Program-made: the position numbers and the translations under genes
Part shown: in pieces, positions 1-4,398 of the stretch
Layout: the number at the start of each line of letters is the position of its first letter
How positions within the stretch are numbered: position 1 is the stretch's first letter
The notes under the pieces: model-generated
What the model saw: only the letters and a program-made list of their open reading frames with translations
Told to the model about the DNA's origin: nothing
Databases searched by the model: none
Assembly (NCBI GenBank): GCA_938017885.1
Contig: CALIJD010000215.1
Coordinates: 1-6,351 of the forward strand
Direction of reading: 5' to 3'
Origin: an uncultured Granulicatella sp.
GTDB taxonomy: Bacteria; Bacillota; Bacilli; Lactobacillales; Aerococcaceae
DNA length: 6,351 nt

Positions 1-9
1 TACTAAATT

Positions 10-38
10 ATTATACCTAAAGACGAACATTCTGTCAA
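10..38 (-). promoter_or_regulatory. Consensus sigma-A promoter reading out of the window
   Basis: On the minus strand an exact -35 TTGACA (38-33) is followed by 17 bp and an exact -10 TATAAT (15-10). Both hexamers and the spacing match the vegetative sigma-factor consensus. It starts 15 bp past the stop codon of the small membrane protein gene, with no intrinsic terminator between them, so it should drive the next gene to the left, which lies outside the window. In Bacillus the ysgA-type methyltransferase gene is followed by pheST, so a pheS-like gene is one possibility, but nothing in the window shows it. Confidence 0.85.
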
Positions 39-52
39 TCGATTTTACAGCC

Positions 53-283
53 TCATTCCGACTCTTCGGTTTCTTTTTCTTTACCCTCTAGTTTATGCTT
101 TTTTGAAAACAACATGAAGGTATAGATAACCAACATTACCACCGCCATGATCAACACTCTTACTGCTAAGGTAAAATTATATAAAGCTGCAATGGTACTT
201 AATGCAAAGAAAATAATAGTCATAGTTTTAACTGTTTCAATAATGGGGCGTTTTCTTCCCATTGGATTTGGTCTATTATCCAT
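53..283 (-). CDS. Small two-helix membrane protein of unknown function (76 aa)
   Basis: I do not recognise a family. The protein has a short basic N-terminus (residues 1-19, including MGRKRP), two hydrophobic stretches at about 20-38 and 42-60 that look like membrane helices separated by a short turn containing one arginine (R42), and a charged tail rich in Lys and Glu (61-76). The basic N-terminus and KK after helix two suggest both ends lie in the cytoplasm, forming a hairpin. The start is supported by an AAAGGAG ribosome binding site (296-290) six bases before ATG. That site overlaps the TAA stop of the upstream methyltransferase gene, and only 3 bp separate the two genes. It is therefore probably translationally coupled and is the last gene of the helicase operon. 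The good ribosome binding site and sensible topology argue that it is real; its role is unknown. Confidence 0.8.
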   Translation of the reverse strand: MDNRPNPMGRKRPIIETVKTMTIIFFALSTIAALYNFTLAVRVLIMAVVMLVIYTFMLFSKKHKLEGKEKETEESE

Positions 284-286
284 TCG

Positions 287-1057
287 TTACTCCTTTGTTT
301 CCTTCGTTTTATACATTAATAAAGCTGAAGCAATTGCTACGTTTAGTGATTCCGCTTTACCAAACATCGGAATCGTCACTACGACATCTGCTATTTCAAT
401 TACATCACTAGAGACTCCTTGACCTTCATTACCAACAACGATAGCTACATCTGTTGCTCCTTGTAAGACTGAATAATCCTTTGAATTTCGATGCAATGCT
501 GTAACAGCCACTTGAACACCCTTCTCTTTGAGTATTGGCAAGTATTCTTGTAAGTTCGCTTGGAAAACTGGAATATGAAAATGACTTCCTTGCATGGAGC
601 GAAGAACTTTGTCGTTATATAAATCAACCGTCCCCGTCCCTAAAACAACCGCATCAAATCCAGCAGCATCAGCCGTTCTTACAATCGTTCCTAAATTACC
701 AGGATCTTGAACCGAATCTAGCACAAATAAACGACCTTTATGAGGTAACATCTCCTGCTTAACAATTTCAACAACTGCTAAAATTTCTTGAGTGGTTTCT
801 GTCATTGATAATTTATGGAAGACGTCTTGTGATACAACTAGCAACTGTACATCTGTTTGGGCTAACAGATTTTCATAGTCTTCAAGACGATTACTGGTAA
901 CCACTATCAACTTAATCTGAGCTCTTTCTTTAATCGCTTCTTCAACAAGGTGTTCCCCTTCAAGAAGATACATCCCTGCTTTCTTACGACCTTTTGCAGT
1001 CTGAAGTTTGACAAGCTCCTTAATTTTTTCGTTTTTAGGTGAACTAATGATATCCAT
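287..1057 (-). CDS. TrmH/SpoU-family RNA 2'-O-methyltransferase (YsgA-like)
   Basis: This is a SPOUT-class, AdoMet-dependent methyltransferase expected to methylate the 2'-OH of a ribose in rRNA or tRNA in the cytoplasm. Residues 1 to about 95 form the SpoU substrate-binding domain (LLEGEHLVEEAI at 31-42). The rest is the knotted catalytic domain. Motif 1 is DPGNLGTIVRTADAAGFD (118-135) with N121 and the probable catalytic R127. Motif 2 is VVGNEGQGV (207-215) with the N-E-G core. Motif 3 is IPMFGKAESLNVAIA (229-243), the AdoMet-binding knot. The length (256 aa) is normal for the family and no key motif is damaged. ATG is preceded by AAAAGGG (1071-1065) at 7 bases, overlapping the stop of the 121-aa gene 4 bp upstream. 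The exact target nucleotide cannot be read from sequence; the overall pattern is nearest to Bacillus YsgA, which has been placed among 23S rRNA methyltransferases. Confidence 0.94.
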   Translation of the reverse strand: MDIISSPKNEKIKELVKLQTAKGRKKAGMYLLEGEHLVEEAIKERAQIKLIVVTSNRLEDYENLLAQTDVQLLVVSQDVFHKLSMTETTQEILAVVEIVKQEMLPHKGRLFVLDSVQDPGNLGTIVRTADAAGFDAVVLGTGTVDLYNDKVLRSMQGSHFHIPVFQANLQEYLPILKEKGVQVAVTALHRNSKDYSVLQGATDVAIVVGNEGQGVSSDVIEIADVVVTIPMFGKAESLNVAIASALLMYKTKETKE

Positions 1058-1061
1058 ACAA

Positions 1062-1427
1062 CTACCCTTTTAATCCTTCTATTGTATTAATGAATTTTTT
1101 TACTTCTGTCTTTTGATTTTGATGAAATCTACATTTCATCGGTACAATGAAAGTCTCCTCTTTCTCTAAAAAATGCAATATTAGTTTTGGATTTCCTAAG
1201 ATTCTCTTCTCAAAAGAAACTTTTTGAATACGATTTGATGGGATAACGATGGGTCTATTTGCTCTCCAAACACCTTCTTTAGAAGTTTCAAACAGAACGA
1301 AGCCATCTTTAGCCCAAAAGAGTACAAAGGTTTGCTCTTCTTTTTCTAAAGCCACTAAGCTATCAGCATCCGTCATTTCAAATCCGAAGAAACTAATTTG
1401 ACTTTTTAAATCCTCGATGATTTCCAT
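1062..1427 (-). CDS. Conserved-looking hypothetical protein (121 aa), possible PH-like fold
   Basis: Function unknown. The protein has no signal peptide or membrane segment. After a short N-terminal helix-like stretch (1-13) it alternates short hydrophobic and charged segments, suggesting a mostly beta structure: EQTFVLFWAKDGFVLFET (31-48), then WRANRPIVIPSNRIQKVSFE, then KLILHFLEKEETFIVPM, ending in an amphipathic helix (TEVKKFINTIEGLK). This strand series plus one C-terminal helix recalls bacterial pleckstrin-homology-like domains; that is inference from pattern only. The start is ATG with GAAGGGG (1441-1435) seven bases upstream, placed inside the end of the helicase gene, so the two reading frames overlap by 35 bp. 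The stop sits 4 bp before the methyltransferase gene. The overlap and the ribosome binding site support a real, co-expressed gene that may act with the helicase or methyltransferase. Confidence 0.85.
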   Translation of the reverse strand: MEIIEDLKSQISFFGFEMTDADSLVALEKEEQTFVLFWAKDGFVLFETSKEGVWRANRPIVIPSNRIQKVSFEKRILGNPKLILHFLEKEETFIVPMKCRFHQNQKTEVKKFINTIEGLKG

Positions 1428-2580
1428 TCTTATTCCCCTTCTTTCGTTTCTGGGTTGGTTTCCTAGAAGTTACTTCTTTTTTCTTCAATTGTGTAACTGG
1501 TTTTAACTGCCCTGCATATAATTCAAACTGGACCAGTTGATGTTTTCCAGCAACTTTCTTCAAGTCTCTTAGTTCGCGGTCGTTCACAAGACTCAGAACT
1601 AAACCATCTTTCCCCATTCGTCCTGTACGCCCAGAACGATGTGTATATTGCTCCGTAGAGTCTGCAATATCATAATGAATCACAATTGGTAAATCTTCAA
1701 TATCCAGACCACGCTGTGCCACATCGGTACTAAGTAAGAACGGAATCCGCCCTTTTTTAAATAAATCAATAACTTTCTTACGTTCCGTTTGATGAGCATC
1801 ACTTGATAAAAGTGCAACTGGGACTTGGTGAAACGATAACTTTTCTGCGAGTAACGCAGCATTTGCAATCGAATTAACGAAAACTAATGCTTGCTTTGCA
1901 TTTTCTGAGAATGCTAACTTTCTCAATACTTCATCACGTTTTCTAGTTGGACATTCAATATATCCATGAATTACATTAGAATGCTCAACGTTTCGCTCTG
2001 AAACTTCAACAAAAGTCGGTTGCATATTAATCCATTTATTCACTTCTTCTAAATTTTTATTCTTTGTCGCAGAGAAACATAACACTTGTCTTTCAGAAGG
2101 AAGCTTCTTTAGAAGTTCTCTAGTGTTATTCAATTGCTCTGTATCGAGTAAATAATCAGCCTCATCTAATACAAGCAGTTCTACTTGATGGAGCTTTAAT
2201 TTACGAAGTTTAGACAATTCGAGTAAGCGTCCAGGAGTTCCGACAACAATTTCTGGTTTTTCTTTTAACTTCTCTACTTGTCGTTTAACGTTTGCTCCAC
2301 CCGCTAAAACTTGTACACGGATTTCTGACGATTTCCATTCTCTAATCACTGTTCCAATTTGTTGGGCTAATTCTTGTGAAGGTGCCACAATAAGAACTTG
2401 GAGTGTCCTATCTGCTTTAACTCTTTCCAAAATAGGAACGATATACGCTAATGTTTTTCCAGTCCCTGTTGGTGAGATGGCTACGATATCTGTCCCCTCT
2501 TTAATCAGTTCCAGTGTTTTTTCTTGTATCGGTGTTAATGTGTGGAAGCCATGTTGGTCCCAAATAGTCTTTGTATTCAT
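1393..2580 (-). CDS. DEAD-box ATP-dependent RNA helicase, YfmL-like
   Basis: ATP-dependent RNA unwinding enzyme of superfamily 2, cytoplasmic, probably acting in ribosome assembly or RNA turnover. The first RecA-like domain (about 1-200) carries the Q motif (F12, TPIQ 16-19), motif I SPTGTGKT (36-43), motif Ia APSQELA (66-72), GG (94-95), Ib TPGR (115-118), motif II DEAD (139-142) and motif III SAT (170-172). The second (about 201-345) has motif IV ALVFVNS (231-237), motif V STDVAQRGLDI (284-294) and motif VI HRSGRTGR (314-321). A Lys/Arg-rich tail (366-395) probably binds RNA. Motif Ia has Gln where PTRELA-type motifs have Arg, and motif V has Gln in place of the second Ala of the usual VAARGLDI. 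Compact size and the GGANVKRQVEKLKEKP stretch resemble Bacillus YfmL more than the larger CshA. ATG follows AAAGGA (2591-2586) by 5 bases. It is the first gene of a four-gene operon; its last codons overlap the next gene. Confidence 0.95.
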   Translation of the reverse strand: MNTKTIWDQHGFHTLTPIQEKTLELIKEGTDIVAISPTGTGKTLAYIVPILERVKADRTLQVLIVAPSQELAQQIGTVIREWKSSEIRVQVLAGGANVKRQVEKLKEKPEIVVGTPGRLLELSKLRKLKLHQVELLVLDEADYLLDTEQLNNTRELLKKLPSERQVLCFSATKNKNLEEVNKWINMQPTFVEVSERNVEHSNVIHGYIECPTRKRDEVLRKLAFSENAKQALVFVNSIANAALLAEKLSFHQVPVALLSSDAHQTERKKVIDLFKKGRIPFLLSTDVAQRGLDIEDLPIVIHYDIADSTEQYTHRSGRTGRMGKDGLVLSLVNDRELRDLKKVAGKHQLVQFELYAGQLKPVTQLKKKEVTSRKPTQKRKKGNKNGNHRGFKKSN

Positions 2581-2622
2581 AAGTGTCCTTTCCGATAACC
2601 ATTGTTCTTTTGAGTCCTATTT

Positions 2623-2651
2623 ATTTTAACGAAGAAACGCCTATACTTCAA
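2623..2651 (-). promoter_or_regulatory. Probable sigma-A promoter of the helicase operon
   Basis: On the minus strand, TTGAAG (2651-2646) is a 4/6 match to the -35 consensus, followed by exactly 17 bp and TAAAAT (2628-2623), a 5/6 match to the -10. The predicted start near 2616 gives a leader of about 35 nt before the helicase ATG. It lies just after the intrinsic terminator of the importer operon, so the helicase operon appears to be a separate transcription unit. Confidence 0.65.
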
Positions 2652-2668
2652 ATAGTTTCAACGTTTCT
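2633..2668. repeat. 7-bp inverted repeat across the helicase-operon promoter
   Basis: AGAAACG (2633-2639) and CGTTTCT (2662-2668) are perfect reverse complements separated by 22 bp. On the minus strand one arm lies just upstream of the -35 box and the other lies in the -35/-10 spacer. This placement suits an operator, but short perfect repeats can arise by chance in AT-rich DNA and no regulator is known. Confidence 0.35.
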
Positions 2669-2670
2669 AT

Positions 2671-2701
2671 AAAAAAGAGAACTGCTGTTACACAGTTCTC
2701 T
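2671..2701 (-). terminator. Intrinsic terminator of the importer operon
   Basis: The arms AGAGAACTG (2676-2684) and CAGTTCTCT (2693-2701) form a perfect 9-bp stem with an 8-nt loop. On the minus strand the stem is followed by a run of T (2676-2671). It begins 14 bp after the permease stop codon, the normal place for the end of this transcript. The other strand has no comparable T-run right after the stem, so it is mainly one-directional. Confidence 0.92.
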
Positions 2702-2714
2702 GTACTATTTTCTA

Positions 2715-3374
2715 TTAAAGTGCCATTTTCTTTTCTAAATATCGTTGCCCTTGTTCAAAAAGTAAACAGATAATCCAGTAAATAATTGCCACTAAAATAT
2801 AAACCGTCATATAGTTTTGTTCACGTCCACCTACAATTTTCGCATTTTGGAAAATATCTGGTAGTGAAATCATCGCAACAAGAGATGATCCTTTAATCAT
2901 ATCCAGTAACACATTACTTAATGGTGGTATTGCAATTCGAAACGCTTGAGGAACGATTACTTTTTGTAAAGTTTGACGATAACTCATTCCAAGAGACATC
3001 GATGCTTCCCATTGGCCATTATCCACTGCATCCATTGCCGAACGCAATACTTCAGAAATATACGCACTGCTCGCAATACTAAAGCAAAGAAGCGCACATA
3101 CTAATGCTGGTAACGTTATTTTTAGGAATGGTAAACCAAAATATAGTAAGAATAAAAATACTAGTGTTGGAGTTCCACGCATAAAGGATACATGAAACAT
3201 TGTAATCCATCGTAGAAAACGGAACCTGGAGCGCCTCATTAATACGAGAATAAACCCTAAAATCGTTCCGAATACGAAGCTTGTTAATGCGACCCCTAAT
3301 GTATATCCTAATCCACTAAGGATAAACCAAAAATTGTTAATCGCAACACTAATATCGAATATTTTATTTAGCAT
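2715..3374 (-). CDS. Amino-acid ABC transporter permease (HisM/GlnP/YxeN-like)
   Basis: This is the membrane subunit of a polar amino-acid type importer. The 219 residues have about five hydrophobic segments (roughly 16-46, 57-82, 87-108, 150-172 and 188-207). RGTP (66-69) in the first half is typical of this permease family. The cytoplasmic EAA loop that docks the ATPase is at about 123-143, beginning EASMSLGMS and ending IVPQ; its conserved Glu, Gly and Pro are present. Length is usual for the family. The ATG lies one base after the TAA stop of the binding-protein gene, and I see no good Shine-Dalgarno in front of it, so translation probably depends on coupling to the upstream gene. It likely forms a homodimer, or pairs with a second permease encoded elsewhere. 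No ATPase gene is next to it. The substrate is not readable from this subunit. Confidence 0.94.
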   Translation of the reverse strand: MLNKIFDISVAINNFWFILSGLGYTLGVALTSFVFGTILGFILVLMRRSRFRFLRWITMFHVSFMRGTPTLVFLFLLYFGLPFLKITLPALVCALLCFSIASSAYISEVLRSAMDAVDNGQWEASMSLGMSYRQTLQKVIVPQAFRIAIPPLSNVLLDMIKGSSLVAMISLPDIFQNAKIVGGREQNYMTVYILVAIIYWIICLLFEQGQRYLEKKMAL

Positions 3375-3375
3375 A

Positions 3376-4251
3376 TTAGTCTACATCTGAAATATCGATT
3401 TTTTCTGTTTTGAACTCTTTAGGTTCTGTTACGTCTTGACCAGCGAAGAATTGTTCAGATATTTTTTTCAATGTTCCATCTTTCTTCATTGCATCCATCG
3501 CTTCATTGAACTTATCACGTAATACAGTGTTATTTAATGAAATTGAGAAGCTTGAGCTATAAGGGTTTGCGTAAACACCTTCGTTAATCTTAATGTCGTA
3601 TTTATCTTTAGCAAAAGCGACCGCGATGGATTGTAAGTAGTAATCGTTGATAATTACATCTGTACGTCCGTTTACTAAATCAGACATATATACATCATTT
3701 GTTACGTTGTCATAAACAACTAATTCAGCACCAAGCTTTTTAGCAATCTTCATGTAGTTTGTACTTGCTGCACCTGCTGCTTTTTTACCTTTTACATCCG
3801 CCCATGAATGGATTCCTGAATTGTCACTTCCACGAACAACCATTGATGTAAATGAGTATTTATGAGGTGTAGTGTGTAAATAGTCATCGAAGTTTTTCGC
3901 ACCTTCTTCAATTGAATAGTTGGCGATATCCGTCATACCACTATCTAAAGCAGTTAACATTCCGTCCACACCCATTTCCGTAAATTCAACTTTAAGGTTT
4001 AAACGCTTCGCAACTTCCTTCATGATTTCCACATCGTAACCAGTTAGTTCATTATTATCATTATGGAATGATTGTGGATATAAAGTACCTGCCGTTGATA
4101 CTTTAATGACACCAGATTCAACTATTTTATCCCAGTTTGCTTGTGCATCTGAAACTGATACAGTTGTTTCTTGTGTTTTTGTTGTGTTTGCTCCGCATGC
4201 TGCTAATAATGTAGCCACAGCAACGAAACCAGCTTTCATCCATTTTTTCAT
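3376..4251 (-). CDS. Amino-acid ABC transporter substrate-binding lipoprotein (SBP family 3)
   Basis: An extracellular ligand-capture protein anchored to the outer face of the membrane. The signal peptide is short (MKKWMKAGF, then a hydrophobic core) and ends in the lipobox LAAC with C19 as the lipidated residue. A Thr/Ser/Gln-rich linker follows, then a bacterial solute-binding family 3 domain from about residue 45: VIKVSTAGTLYPQSF (48-62), LTGYDVEIMKEVAKRL (69-84), the ASTN segment (162-165) and GRTDVIINDYY (195-205) with D198 and D203. The C-terminal helices (MKKDGTLKKISEQFF) match the family. In the region of residues 108-139, where relatives usually carry the Arg that binds the ligand carboxylate, no Arg is present. 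I chose ATG at 4251, giving 291 aa, because a GTG four codons upstream lies inside the ribosome binding site itself. The pattern is broadly like Bacillus YxeM; the ligand is unknown. Confidence 0.93.
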   Translation of the reverse strand: MKKWMKAGFVAVATLLAACGANTTKTQETTVSVSDAQANWDKIVESGVIKVSTAGTLYPQSFHNDNNELTGYDVEIMKEVAKRLNLKVEFTEMGVDGMLTALDSGMTDIANYSIEEGAKNFDDYLHTTPHKYSFTSMVVRGSDNSGIHSWADVKGKKAAGAASTNYMKIAKKLGAELVVYDNVTNDVYMSDLVNGRTDVIINDYYLQSIAVAFAKDKYDIKINEGVYANPYSSSFSISLNNTVLRDKFNEAMDAMKKDGTLKKISEQFFAGQDVTEPKEFKTEKIDISDVD

Positions 4252-4259
4252 TGGTTTAA

Positions 4260-4268
4260 CCACCTTTT
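4260..4268 (-). promoter_or_regulatory. Ribosome binding site that fixes the binding-protein start
   Basis: AAAAGGTGG (4268-4260) lies 8 bases before ATG at 4251. The in-frame GTG at 4263-4261 is part of this site and has no suitable site in front of it, so the ATG is the better start and also gives a standard lipoprotein signal peptide (MKKWMK). Confidence 0.8.
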
Positions 4269-4289
4269 ATTTATTTTTCAACAATCAAA

Positions 4290-4318
4290 AAGATAGCACA
4301 TCCACCCCAAAAAAACAA
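4290..4318 (-). promoter_or_regulatory. Probable extended -10 promoter of the importer operon
   Basis: On the minus strand TATCTT (4295-4290, 4/6 match) is preceded directly by TGC, an extended -10 element. TTGTTT (4318-4313) lies 17 bp upstream as a weak -35. It falls between the uvrC terminator and the binding-protein gene, where a promoter is expected, leaving a leader of about 30 nt. I see no T-box, riboswitch or CodY-like box in this stretch. Confidence 0.5.
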
Positions 4319-4342
4319 AGATTAAGTCTTGAAAAGAAAACT

Positions 4343-4374
4343 AAAAAATGAAACAGATATTTTACCTGTTTCAT
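4343..4374 (-). terminator. Intrinsic terminator after uvrC
   Basis: ATGAAACAG (4348-4356) and CTGTTTCAT (4366-4374) form a perfect 9-bp stem with a 9-nt loop. On the minus strand the stem runs into a T-run (4348-4343). It begins 25 bp after the uvrC stop codon and before the importer promoter, separating the two transcription units. Confidence 0.9.
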
Positions 4375-4398
4375 CTTTTGTTATTTACTCTTATTATT

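Noticed and set aside
147..422. Plus-strand open frame of 91 codons
   Set aside because: It is antisense to the small membrane protein and the end of the methyltransferase gene, both of which have strong ribosome binding sites and sensible products; it shows no recognisable domain.
445..762. Open frames of 60 codons (minus, 445-627) and 75 codons (plus, 535-762)
   Set aside because: Both lie wholly inside the methyltransferase gene, whose SPOUT motifs cover this region in another frame.
1680..1868. Minus-strand open frame of 62 codons
   Set aside because: It is an out-of-frame shadow of the helicase second RecA domain, where motifs IV and V are encoded.
4252..4263. GTG at 4263 as start of the binding protein
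   Set aside because: The GTG is part of the Shine-Dalgarno sequence for the ATG at 4251 and would add four residues without a ribosome binding site of its own.
4264..4342. T-box, riboswitch or CodY operator in front of the importer operon
   Set aside because: The leader is too short for a T-box or common riboswitch, and no 15-bp CodY-like palindrome is visible; AAGATTAAGTCTT (4319-4331) has only 4-bp arms.
4106..4351. Plus-strand open frame of 81 codons
   Set aside because: It is antisense to the binding-protein signal peptide, its promoter region and the uvrC terminator; the low-complexity tail comes from AT-rich intergenic DNA.
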